A DNA stretch of 64,000 bases. Origin: Propionibacterium sp. Lineage in GTDB: Bacteria > Actinomycetota > Actinomycetes > Propionibacteriales > Propionibacteriaceae. The stretch covers positions 43,390 through 107,389 of the forward strand of contig JALHFX010000006.1 in NCBI GenBank assembly GCA_022837595.1. Direction: 5' to 3'. The stretch's first letter is position 1. Each line of letters begins with the position of its first letter. The notes beneath the pieces are model-generated. The model was not told the DNA's origin. It saw nothing but the letters and a program-made list of their open reading frames with translations, and made no database searches. The position numbers were made by a program, and so were the translations under genes. Below are positions 8,516 to 17,075 of the stretch, one piece after another.

Positions 8516-9757
8516 CTAGCTCCAGGGCATCTCCAGCAGCCGCTCGACCCGCAGGCCTGCCGCGAGCAATTGCGGCGCGCGTGGGACGAATCCGCGTAGT
8601 GGCAGCCGATCGATCCGTGCGGCAGCAGCCGGCAGCTCCGCTTGTCTTCCTTCGACCAGCCACTTGAGTGCATTCAACAGCGCCATCGGATGTGTGTCGA
8701 GCGCACTATGGCCCGCGTTAATCGAGATCATCACCGAATCTGGGGCGGCAGCTGCCACACGTTCGGCGATAGCCGGTGGCGTGCGCAGGTCTCGGCGACC
8801 GCAAAGCAGCACGACCGGCCACCGGAAGTTGGGAACCCCGGCGCTCAAATCGTACGGTTCGCCCTCGAAGGCTGGGAAGTCATCGATCAACGGCGCATAG
8901 GTGAGCGCAGGATCAAGGGGCAGTCCGTCGGGTAGAGCACCGTAACCCAGTTCGCGGAAACCGATCGCTCCCACCAGGTCGAAGTCATAGATACCAGGGA
9001 TGCGAGCGATTGAGGCATCCCGGGTCGCAAACGACTGGAGCCTATTCCAGACGAAATCGTGGCGCGCGCGCAGCCGGCTTTGGAGCAGCGGCAGTAACAG
9101 ATCATCGCCACCCAGCTCATAAGCCGCGCGGACCACATCTAGCAGCACCCGCTGATCGATACCTGTTGCGGACAGACGCCTGACCGCGTCCGCGACTTCG
9201 CCCGAGTTATCCCAGAATTTCCCTCGGATGACGGACCGTTCAAGTTCGAGCTCGTCCGCCGATTGCAGTGCAGAATCGAGCAGCATGCCCGCGACCCGCT
9301 CGGGATGAGCGATGCCGAAGCTCGATGCAAGGTAGCTGCCGTACGACGACCCAACCAGGTAAGCCTTCTGGACGCCTTCGTGGTCGAGGACTGCGGCGAT
9401 ATCGTCCAGTACTTCGGTGATGCGCATCGCCGAGATCGGCAGATCGCGGCCATCGACATCCAAGCGCGACAGACCAACCCCGCGATGCTCCACCATGATG
9501 AGGTCAAGCCCACCTCGGGCTGCGACACCCCGCAGCGTGCGGTAGGGCAGGATCGAGCCGAGCCCAGGCCCACCCGGAATCACTATGGCGACCGGCAGCG
9601 CGGACCCTCGCTTGGTTGGTTTGGTGCGCACATAGGCGAGATCGAACTCGGGAGTCAGTCCGGTCGCCGGGCGGCGGATCTTGTGGACGCCCGGCGTTAC
9701 GCGAGCAATAGCCATCAGACCATGTTCGACAGGGGCCGATTCCAAGATTGCGGGCAC
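8516..9757 (-). CDS. Alpha/beta hydrolase (prolyl aminopeptidase / TAP-like type)
   Basis: A 413-residue serine hydrolase. The oxyanion motif PGGPG is near residue 62, the nucleophile elbow GSSYGSY near 141-147, and a late His in SINAGHSALD near 354; the acid is probably Asp in LLCGRRDLRTP. The order matches proline iminopeptidase and tripeptidyl aminopeptidase-like hydrolases, which cleave N-terminal residues or small esters. There is no signal peptide. The GTG at 9757 begins the longest form, and an internal ATG at residue 15 is an alternative. It shares its strand with the MFS gene 10 bases upstream, so the two are probably one transcript. Confidence 0.8.
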   Translation of the reverse strand: MPAILESAPVEHGLMAIARVTPGVHKIRRPATGLTPEFDLAYVRTKPTKRGSALPVAIVIPGGPGLGSILPYRTLRGVAARGGLDLIMVEHRGVGLSRLDVDGRDLPISAMRITEVLDDIAAVLDHEGVQKAYLVGSSYGSYLASSFGIAHPERVAGMLLDSALQSADELELERSVIRGKFWDNSGEVADAVRRLSATGIDQRVLLDVVRAAYELGGDDLLLPLLQSRLRARHDFVWNRLQSFATRDASIARIPGIYDFDLVGAIGFRELGYGALPDGLPLDPALTYAPLIDDFPAFEGEPYDLSAGVPNFRWPVVLLCGRRDLRTPPAIAERVAAAAPDSVMISINAGHSALDTHPMALLNALKWLVEGRQAELPAAAARIDRLPLRGFVPRAPQLLAAGLRVERLLEMPWS

Positions 9758-9767
9758 GGAATCAACT

Positions 9768-11201
9768 CTAGCCAGTTGCCGTGGCGTGGCTGCCCGATGC
9801 AGGGCTCGGCCCGCCCGTCCTGGCTACTGGCTGGGTGACCGGGGGCCGACGCACATTGAACAGGATTATCAAGACCCCCATGGCGGTGAGGAAACCCCAG
9901 ACCCAGCCACCGAGATCGTCGAATGCAATCGACTCGCTGACGCCTCCGGCGAACCCGAGCATCGTGCCGATGATGGCGGTGCCGAGCAGCTGTCCGATCC
10001 TCCTCGTTTCCGAGATCATGCTCGATGCGAGACCGGATTGCGAGGCCGGCAAAGCGTCGAGGGTCATGACGCTGATCGGTTCAGCGATGAGCCCGTAGCC
10101 GAGGCCGAAGATGAGATAGGGCACGATGATCCAAGACAATGCGGCATGCTCGGTGGCCCATAGTGCAAGGGTCCCGAGGACCATCAATACCCCGCTGATC
10201 AGCATGGTCATACGCGCGTAGCCCTTGGCGACAGCGCGACGAGAGATGAACACAGAGATCGTGGCACCCACGACCAGGGGCAAGGTCACGAAGCCGGCGA
10301 CCGACGCATCCAGACCGCGTTCACCTTGCAAGTAGAAGGTGTTCAGGAAGAGCAGGCCTGCCAGCGCGAGCGAGCTGACAGCGGCGGTCAGCAGCGGACC
10401 AGAGAATCCACGGTTGGTGAACAATCTGACCGGAAGTGCGGGGTGTTTCTTGCGGGCTTCAATGGGGACCAGCAGTACAGCGCAGCCCAACCCTACGGCC
10501 CCTGCGAGCAGGATCGGCACAGATGTCCAGCCCAGTCTGACGCCTTCGATGAGAGCGAAAGATGCCGCGGCCAAGACCAATGTCAGCAGCATTTGGCCGA
10601 CCGGATCGAGCGACGCGGGTTTGGCCGGGCGGGACTCGGGAAGTATCGCGAAGGCACCGATTGCCGCGGCGAGCCCGAGCGGTATCCCGAGCCAAAAGAC
10701 GTACCTCCAACCAAGATAATGGACGATCAGACCGCCGATAATGGGGCCGGACGACAGCGAGACCGTACCGACAACCGACCACCACATCACTGCGAAGGCC
10801 CGTTCAGCAGTCCCGGTATACACGCTGGTGAGTAGCGACAGACCGGCCGGCGCCATCATTGCAGCACCGGCGCCTTGGACAATCCGTCCCGCGATCAGCT
10901 GACTGATACCGGGACTGAGTGCACAGATGACCGAGCCTGCCACCATCACTAAATTGCCGATCACCAGCATGGTGCGCCGGCCGAATCGATCCGCCATCGG
11001 ACCGGCCGCCCCGACCAAACTGGCGACCGCCAACATGTAGCCGCCGACCACCCACTGGAGTGCGTCCATGCCCACGCGCATCTGCTTCGCGATCTCGGGC
11101 AGCGAGGTATTGGCGACGCTACTGAAACCTGCCTGGAGGAGCTGGGAGAGGCAACAGATGATGAGGAACCAGACTCTCGCCGGGCTCTGGTTCCTCATCA
11201 T
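9768..11201 (-). CDS. MFS drug efflux transporter, DHA2 (EmrB/QacA-like) family
   Basis: A 477-residue integral membrane protein with about 14 hydrophobic segments. Motif A appears as GPMADRFGRRTMLVIG after the second segment, and a motif C-like GPIIGGLIVHYLGWRYVFW follows, as in 14-TMS drug:H+ antiporters. The substrate is unknown. The ATG at 11201 is supported by GAGGGAG 7 bases upstream. That start codon and the first 16 codons lie inside a 19-bp inverted repeat, so the message can fold over its own start. The hydrolase gene follows 10 bases after its stop. Confidence 0.85.
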   Translation of the reverse strand: MMRNQSPARVWFLIICCLSQLLQAGFSSVANTSLPEIAKQMRVGMDALQWVVGGYMLAVASLVGAAGPMADRFGRRTMLVIGNLVMVAGSVICALSPGISQLIAGRIVQGAGAAMMAPAGLSLLTSVYTGTAERAFAVMWWSVVGTVSLSSGPIIGGLIVHYLGWRYVFWLGIPLGLAAAIGAFAILPESRPAKPASLDPVGQMLLTLVLAAASFALIEGVRLGWTSVPILLAGAVGLGCAVLLVPIEARKKHPALPVRLFTNRGFSGPLLTAAVSSLALAGLLFLNTFYLQGERGLDASVAGFVTLPLVVGATISVFISRRAVAKGYARMTMLISGVLMVLGTLALWATEHAALSWIIVPYLIFGLGYGLIAEPISVMTLDALPASQSGLASSMISETRRIGQLLGTAIIGTMLGFAGGVSESIAFDDLGGWVWGFLTAMGVLIILFNVRRPPVTQPVARTGGPSPASGSHATATG

Positions 11202-11204
11202 CTG
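11155..11204. repeat. 19-bp perfect inverted repeat over the MFS start codon
   Basis: CAGATGATGAGGAACCAGA (11155-11173) and TCTGGTTCCTCATCATCTG (11186-11204) are exact reverse complements, with a 12-base loop. Because of the symmetry both strands encode MMRNQ followed closely by WFLIICCL. In the MFS mRNA the hairpin covers the start codon but leaves the GAGGGAG ribosome site just outside the stem. Confidence 0.9.
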
Positions 11205-11303
11205 CTGTCTCCCTCAATTCTTGCCGACAGTCTACGGTGACAGTCACCGTGGCCGACGTCGATCTTGGGTCCGGAGGACGATCGGGCAGACTACGCTGAC
11301 CCC

Positions 11304-14300
11304 ATGTACCTGGTTTGGATAGTTTGCGGCCTCGCCGCTCTCGTCCTGACCTTCACAGACACGTTCTTCGCCGTATTGAATTACGACGAAGATGGCATCT
11401 TCGTCAATCGTTTCGTACGTCGGGTCTGGGCCGGCATGCGCTTCTACACCCGACGGGCCCCGCGCGAATGGCGACCGCTCCTGCTACGCCAAGTCACCGG
11501 CGTCATCATCCTCACGACGATCCTGACTTGGCTGGCCGGCATGATACTCGGCTTCGCTCTGATCTATCTGGGGCTCATCCAGGCGAACGTCCTCCAGGTC
11601 TCGCCGCAGATCGCGCCGGACATCGTCGCCGCTCTCTATCTCAGCATCGGGCAGTTCTCGACTCTCGGCGTCGACTACAGTTCCCCCGATGGCCGCGGTC
11701 ACTGGGTGTTCCTGATCCCGGCCCTCGAAGCACTCACCAGTGTCGTCTTCTTGACGATGACCATCGCTTTCCTCACCAACGTCTACAGCACCATCCAAGC
11801 ACTGCGCTCGTTGTGCGCGGACTTCTTCAGTCTCGGCCCAGCCGTTGGGGATGCTGTCGACTCTTTGGTGCCGTACTTCACCGATGGGCAACCCCGCGAA
11901 CTCGAGGCGCATCTGGCTGAGCTCGTCCACGACTTCAACGCCTATTGCGACAGCTTGATGCAAGACCATCCCTCCTACCTCTTCCAGAGCGGGGACGACC
12001 AATTCAGCCTGCCATTCGCACTGCATATGACTTCTGGAGTCGCTGCCGCCGTACGTTGGGGGCTGCCGAGCGGACATCAAAGCACCAAATCGCCTTCGCT
12101 GCCACGCCTGATCGAGGCCTTCGACAGTTTTCGCGAACTCAGATATCGCCGGATGCACTGGCCCAGCCCGTGCGTTCCAGATCCGGTGGACGAGGACGAA
12201 TTCACTGCGTCATTTCGCATGTTCCACGAGCAGGTGCCGCATTCCAAACTGAAAACCGATCCCTGGGTGCTGCGTTTCCTCACCTTGAATGCTCGAATGG
12301 CGATCCTCACAGATGCCGACCCCTCTGGTGATGCCGCTGAGGCATACGGGCGTTACACACAATGGCTGGCCTTCGCGACATCGGCGCAGTGGTTCACTGC
12401 ACGGGTCGCCCGAGATCTCGATTTCCAACCGGTCTACCGTGCAGACGCTACGGCAATCGATGACCCCTCCACCGCACCATCAGCGAGCCTGTCGAGCCCA
12501 GCTCCGAGCTGGGCTCCCGATACCGGCAGCGAGGCCAGCGTCAGCGGGCTACGAGCCTGGTTGTATCGACGTCAACTCTTCATTGATCCTGGTTTGGTGC
12601 GGCTCGACACCGCGCTGCGCACACTTCTGGCGGTAACACTCGCTGGCGTGGGCGGCGCGCTGGTGGGGCACACCATCGGGTCACATCTACCTTCTGCCGT
12701 GGCGTTCGCGGGTCTCATGGCGTTGTTCAGTATGCCGATGACCTATGGATGGGGTGGTGGCCTGCGTCGAGCGGCGGGACTCATCCCGCTGGTTCCGGCC
12801 CTGCTCGGAATAGCTTGCGCAGTGGTATTACCGCGAGGCATGGTGATTCCCGCGATCGCCCTGGGCCTCGCGGCCGCGTTGGCAGTCTGGATCGGGCGGT
12901 TCGGTGGCCCCTGGGTTCTTTATGGCCAGCTCTTCTTCGTCGGGTTCTATTTCTCGCTGCTTCTTGACGTCACGGCACGCGAAATCGGGGGTGCGACGGC
13001 CGCGGCGGCTGTGGGCATCGTCTGCGCTTGGGGCGTAACGCTACTGCCGCCCCCAAGCCTGAAACGGCAGTTGGTCGGCGGTCTCACCCAGCTTCGGGAG
13101 CGGGTGCAACTCGTCGTCTCGTTAGCGCTCGACGCGTTGACCTATGACGACGAGCAGATCCGGGAAAAGCGTCTGAGCCAAGAGCTCACCGCGGTGAAGA
13201 ATACGATCGCTGCCATCGCCGGGATGCTGCCATGGGAGGCAGACGATTCCTACTCGGCGATCCCCCGCTTGCGTTCCGAAGTCTTCGCTGTTCAGGTAGC
13301 AGTCGAGGCAGTGATCAGAGAACTGCCCAGCGACACCGACCGCACGATCACGGTCCTCCAGCGCAGCATGCTCTCTGGTGAACTCGCTGCCATCAGCGCT
13401 GCTTTGCGCTCGTCGGTGCCGGTACCCGAATTACGGCAGACAGACACCGTTCCCGCCGATTGGCCGGTCTCGGCGCGGGTCGCGCATGAGGCGATTCTCG
13501 AGCTTGCGAGTGCCGCTCGGGTACTCCACGTCGATGCAATCGCTGAGGCGATATCGGCGGTATCTGCCGCAGCATCCGCGACCGGCCCCGAGCCTGTCGT
13601 CTTGTCACCGAGGCGCCCGAGTGACGCTCAAGCCGCCCAGGCCAACACTCGGCGCGCAGTGCAGGCTGCGTTGTCGAGCGGCCTGGCCGTCTATTTCGGC
13701 AGCTTCTTCTCGACCGCTCACCAGTATTGGGCAGCTATGCCGGCCCACCAAACGATCATGGGCTGGACCGGACTCACCATGAGAAAGAGCCTCGAGCGGA
13801 TCTTCGCCACGATTATCGGCGCCACGCTCGGCTTCCAGTTGGCTCTCGCGGTCGAGCATGATCCGATCCAGACCTACGTGTTCATCGCGGTGGCCGTCTT
13901 CATGATGGCATTTTCCCGGGCTGTGGCCAGCTCGTGGAGTGCACTTTGGCAGTCGATGTTGATCGCTTTGAGCTACGACCTGCTCGGCAAGCTCAACATC
14001 GAATCCGTCGATTCACGAATCCTCGAGACCGCGATCGGTGTCGTGCTCGCTGCCTTGATTTCGCTACTCGTCCTGCCGATACGTCCACGTAGACAACTCA
14101 TGCGAGGCATCTCTGGATGCGTCGACGCGATCAGCAGCCTCACTTCCGTGGCCCTCCAAGGTCTCACTTCGGCATCGGACGACCTTGCGGCCATAGAGTC
14201 CCGGCTCACCGAAGCCGAACAGCGGCTGAACAAAGCACTCGACGAGTTCACCGCTCGAGCCGACGCGACCACGTTCACTGCCGGAGCTCAGGGTCGTCAC

Positions 14301-14813
14301 GGTATCCAGTCACAACGAATGCCGATCGCCGCGCTGGCCGCCGGCGCCCGAGCACTCACTACCGACGCCCGAGCACTCACTACCGACGCCCGAGCAGTCG
14401 CCCTGGACGCGACTGCGTCCGGGCCGACCGCCGCAGCCCAGGCTGACCTCTTGGAACTCTCCGAGGCGACAGACGTGAACTTCCAGGCGACGTTAGCAGT
14501 CCTTGCAGCGCAGTCACCTGAGCGGATACTCGACGTCCAGTCGTTGCCCGCTGCATTGCGGCTCAGCGGGGATACCAGAGGGGAAGTTCTGCTTCACATC
14601 AATCAGAACCTGCTTTCGCTGATCTCTTCGGTACAACCAGGACAGACCGAGGCCACGGGTCTGAGCCGGACAGACAGCCGCTCACTCAAAGACCAGCTGC
14701 TGGCCAGACTTCCACACGGGATTCACGGCAGTACCGGACCTGCTCCCCGAGAGGTTCCGGCCGAAGACGATCCCGGCCCGAGAGATGCGAGCAGTGACAA
14801 TCCGGGCGACTAA
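11304..14813 (+). CDS. Large membrane protein: channel-like N-terminal domain fused to two FUSC (aromatic-acid-exporter-like) domains
   Basis: About 1,169 residues from ATG 11304. Residues 1-165 hold several membrane segments around a pore-loop-like stretch (YLSIGQFSTLGVDYSS), reminiscent of two-TM ion channels but without a GYG filter. About 230 soluble residues follow. Residues 430-600 form one FUSC-type bundle of closely spaced helices, a soluble helical region follows, and residues 775-940 form a second FUSC-type bundle (RAVQAALSSGLAVYFG, RKSLERIFATIIGATLG). The tail is Ala-rich and includes an exact 7-residue duplication (ARALTTD). FUSC proteins export aromatic acids or act in efflux. 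TTG 11265 is an alternative start; ATG 11304 is chosen because the first membrane helix begins there. Another FUSC gene follows. Confidence 0.75.
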   Translation: MYLVWIVCGLAALVLTFTDTFFAVLNYDEDGIFVNRFVRRVWAGMRFYTRRAPREWRPLLLRQVTGVIILTTILTWLAGMILGFALIYLGLIQANVLQVSPQIAPDIVAALYLSIGQFSTLGVDYSSPDGRGHWVFLIPALEALTSVVFLTMTIAFLTNVYSTIQALRSLCADFFSLGPAVGDAVDSLVPYFTDGQPRELEAHLAELVHDFNAYCDSLMQDHPSYLFQSGDDQFSLPFALHMTSGVAAAVRWGLPSGHQSTKSPSLPRLIEAFDSFRELRYRRMHWPSPCVPDPVDEDEFTASFRMFHEQVPHSKLKTDPWVLRFLTLNARMAILTDADPSGDAAEAYGRYTQWLAFATSAQWFTARVARDLDFQPVYRADATAIDDPSTAPSASLSSPAPSWAPDTGSEASVSGLRAWLYRRQLFIDPGLVRLDTALRTLLAVTLAGVGGALVGHTIGSHLPSAVAFAGLMALFSMPMTYGWGGGLRRAAGLIPLVPALLGIACAVVLPRGMVIPAIALGLAAALAVWIGRFGGPWVLYGQLFFVGFYFSLLLDVTAREIGGATAAAAVGIVCAWGVTLLPPPSLKRQLVGGLTQLRERVQLVVSLALDALTYDDEQIREKRLSQELTAVKNTIAAIAGMLPWEADDSYSAIPRLRSEVFAVQVAVEAVIRELPSDTDRTITVLQRSMLSGELAAISAALRSSVPVPELRQTDTVPADWPVSARVAHEAILELASAARVLHVDAIAEAISAVSAAASATGPEPVVLSPRRPSDAQAAQANTRRAVQAALSSGLAVYFGSFFSTAHQYWAAMPAHQTIMGWTGLTMRKSLERIFATIIGATLGFQLALAVEHDPIQTYVFIAVAVFMMAFSRAVASSWSALWQSMLIALSYDLLGKLNIESVDSRILETAIGVVLAALISLLVLPIRPRRQLMRGISGCVDAISSLTSVALQGLTSASDDLAAIESRLTEAEQRLNKALDEFTARADATTFTAGAQGRHGIQSQRMPIAALAAGARALTTDARALTTDARAVALDATASGPTAAAQADLLELSEATDVNFQATLAVLAAQSPERILDVQSLPAALRLSGDTRGEVLLHINQNLLSLISSVQPGQTEATGLSRTDSRSLKDQLLARLPHGIHGSTGPAPREVPAEDDPGPRDASSDNPGD
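14346..14387 (+). repeat. 21-bp exact tandem duplication inside the FUSC fusion gene
   Basis: GCCCGAGCACTCACTACCGAC occurs twice in a row (14346-14366 and 14367-14387) and begins a third, diverged copy. It keeps the frame and duplicates ARALTTD in the C-terminal Ala-rich region. Confidence 0.9.
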
Positions 14814-14872
14814 GAATACAGAAGTCCTCTATTCACACTCGGCTCCCCGGTCTTCGCGATAAGGTCTCGTAT

Positions 14873-15868
14873 ATGCCGGGAGATCCTCAATTACCCACAC
14901 GGGGATTCTCGTTTGCCTTGTCACGTCAGGCTGTGGTCAATGCAGCCGTCTTCCTGGTTGCTGGCGTGATTATTCTTGGCGGCCTGAATACCTTCGTCGG
15001 CCCGCACACCGCACAGGCCGGCTACATCACGATTCTCTTCTTACTCACCCCATCACGGACATTCTCGATGAAGTGGCGCCTGGCGGCGGCGGCATGGGTC
15101 ATCGGGGTCTCGATAAGTGGTTTCCTCATCGGCTCTGTCGGAATCTGGGCAACGTTGATCGGCCTGGTCATCGTCTGTCTGGTTCAGTCCATCTTCAAAT
15201 TAGGGGAAGTCGCAGCGCTCAGCCGCTCCCCGGTCAATTTCGTCGTATTCGCGGGGCTGGGCGAGATCGGCGATGTTCAACTCTGGCAGGTCGCATTGGG
15301 CGCAGTCGTCGGGGCCGCTGTAACCATCCTGGTTGGTCGGCTCGCACCTGCCAAGACCAACCCAATTCAACAGCCGACCACCCCGCGCCAACGTCTACGC
15401 TACGGACTGATGATCGCAACAGGAGCCGTCATCATCGTCATCTTGGGTCAGTCTCTCGACCCCCAGTACACCAGCTGGACACTACTAGCGTTTTGCATGA
15501 TCCTCGCGGTCGGTTTCGATAGTCGCGTGCAACGGGCCCGCGACCGCCTGCTGGGTGCGATCGCCGGCGCCATCGGCGCGTCCATCGTTATGTTCTTGCC
15601 ATCACCTGTCCCGTTGATCATCACGGCCGTTTGCGCGCTGCTCGCCATCGCTTATATCAACATGGGCAGCTACGGAATGTTCATCGCATTCCTTACGCCC
15701 TCGATCCTGCTGCTCGCCACACCGGATCTGCCGACCTACGTACTGGCCGAACGTTTCGTCACTATCACGATCTTCGCAGCCGGGCTCGCACTTATTTGTA
15801 GCGAGATCTTCGAGCCGCAGGGCCGGGGCACTGTTCAACCCAGCCTGGAGGCGTCCGAATCTGCCTAG
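14873..15868 (+). CDS. FUSC family membrane protein
   Basis: A 331-residue protein with roughly ten hydrophobic segments in two repeats, each followed by a basic turn (SRTFSMKWRLAAAAW; DSRVQRARDRLLGAIAG), the layout of FUSC / aromatic acid exporter proteins. It starts at ATG 14873, 59 bases after the large FUSC fusion gene, and probably shares its transcript. It has no soluble regulatory domain, so it is the compact form of the family. The pair may work together in efflux of an organic acid, which is inference from adjacency. Confidence 0.8.
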   Translation: MPGDPQLPTRGFSFALSRQAVVNAAVFLVAGVIILGGLNTFVGPHTAQAGYITILFLLTPSRTFSMKWRLAAAAWVIGVSISGFLIGSVGIWATLIGLVIVCLVQSIFKLGEVAALSRSPVNFVVFAGLGEIGDVQLWQVALGAVVGAAVTILVGRLAPAKTNPIQQPTTPRQRLRYGLMIATGAVIIVILGQSLDPQYTSWTLLAFCMILAVGFDSRVQRARDRLLGAIAGAIGASIVMFLPSPVPLIITAVCALLAIAYINMGSYGMFIAFLTPSILLLATPDLPTYVLAERFVTITIFAAGLALICSEIFEPQGRGTVQPSLEASESA

Positions 15869-15984
15869 CCCGACGCGCGCTCGCACTGCGCGCAGCACCC
15901 GGTGATTCACCCTGCGTTGCGGGTGGGCGATTCACCGGGCTGTGCTTCGTTGAGCGGGTATGACAAGAACCGGGTAGCAGGAAA

Positions 15985-16028
15985 GACGCGTGGGTCATGC
16001 CGCGGCTAGGCGACATGACCCACGCGTC
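15985..16028. terminator. Bidirectional hairpin terminator
   Basis: GACGCGTGGGTCATG (15985-15999) pairs perfectly with CATGACCCACGCGTC (16014-16028) across a 14-base loop, between the FUSC gene and the opposing HdeD-like gene. A second nested hairpin (CCCGGTGA ... TCACCGGG) lies upstream at about 15897-15940. Confidence 0.9.
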
Positions 16029-16041
16029 CCGAGGACTGTGT

Positions 16042-16620
16042 CTAGACCGAGGCCCGGCGGCTCTGTAGGACACGGACGATCTGCACGGCACCGAGCACGA
16101 CCAGCGAGATACCCAGCAGCCACCACAGCGTGAAGGCGCCGGCGATCGGCATGATGATCAGGCTGAGCCCGGCAATGATGCTGATCACTCCGTAAAAGAT
16201 ATTCCAGCCGTTCTTGCCGCCGCGGCTCATCGCCACGAAGGCCATCACGCCTTCGATGAGCCACACCACACCGATCGTCACCGACAAGAAGATGGCGATC
16301 ACAGCTCCGGCGAGGCGCAGGTTGGCCAGCAACACGATACCGGCGATGACGTAGATAACGCCGAGCAAGATCGGGCTCGTGCGGGCCCAGCCCTTGAGGT
16401 TCTTTGAGAAGAAGGCAGTGCTGAGGTAAACGATGCCGATGACGAGCGCGTAGATAGCAATGACGACCGCAACGATCTTCATCGCTACATCGGCCGATTT
16501 GTTCGGATAGAGAAGGATGAAGATGCCTAGCGCCACCGCCACGAGCCCGCCGGTGCCGAGGGCTGTGCGTACAGCGTCGCTGCCGCGCTTCAGGAAATCG
16601 TTCGGGCTGGATGCGGACAT
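16042..16620 (-). CDS. HdeD family (DUF308) membrane protein
   Basis: A 192-residue protein with six membrane segments and little else, the pattern of HdeD/DUF308 proteins (LGTGGLVAVALGIFILLYP; WLIEGVMAFVAMSRGG; GWNIFYGVISIIAGLSLI). HdeD contributes to acid resistance in enteric bacteria; the role in actinobacteria is not established. AAGGAG sits 9 bases before the ATG at 16620. It is monocistronic and divergent from oleate hydratase. Confidence 0.8.
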   Translation of the reverse strand: MSASSPNDFLKRGSDAVRTALGTGGLVAVALGIFILLYPNKSADVAMKIVAVVIAIYALVIGIVYLSTAFFSKNLKGWARTSPILLGVIYVIAGIVLLANLRLAGAVIAIFLSVTIGVVWLIEGVMAFVAMSRGGKNGWNIFYGVISIIAGLSLIIMPIAGAFTLWWLLGISLVVLGAVQIVRVLQSRRASV

Positions 16621-17075
16621 GTCAGGTGACTCCTTAAACGTGAGGGTCGCAGATCTGCACCCGGCCCGGGGAGATCTGTGTTATCCGGTAGGCTACTACG
16701 AAGGTACATCTGTCTCCACTTATCTCGCACACACGACACCGCTGTCTACACGATGCGGGCGCCATCTTGGCGCAAGATCAAGGAGATAGGTCACCACACA
16801 CCTGCCCAGTAACTAGGGACGATTCACCGACCTGCTCCCCCAGCCAGGCGTAGTCTGGAGTACGATAGATACAGCCGTCCCTTAGCCTGAATCCGCCGAT
16901 GGGCCGCGTCGCGAGCGGCACCTGGCGGGTGCGATGGCAAGGCGGACGAACCAAGCGCACCGGGGTGCGCTGACTGAGGACAACGCAGCCAGCGCGCACG
17001 CCAGGAGACGCGCAGCAGCGGGAAATCGGCGGATCCAGGCTTAGCAAGGGCCTTGACGAGTAAGGGAGTATGCGA
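16621..17075. other. Divergent intergenic region with an oleate hydratase leader that can form a large branched fold
   Basis: In this 455-base gap, 16882-16900 (TTAGCCTGAATCCGCCGAT) can pair with 17025-17043 (ATCGGCGGATCCAGGCTTA), 17 of 19 positions. The enclosed sequence has further hairpins: GCCGC...GCGGC at about 16903-16919 and GCGCACC-GG-GGTGCGC at about 16955-16970. A possible -10 (TACGAT) near 16861 would start a leader of about 200 bases before oleate hydratase. The motifs of known riboswitch classes were looked for by eye and not found. Part of it could instead be a dispersed palindromic repeat. The first 200 bases show nothing recognisable. Confidence 0.5.

Noticed and set aside
16778..17047. 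89-codon minus-strand frame upstream of oleate hydratase
   Set aside because: No ribosome site and no family similarity; the stretch is better explained as a folded leader.
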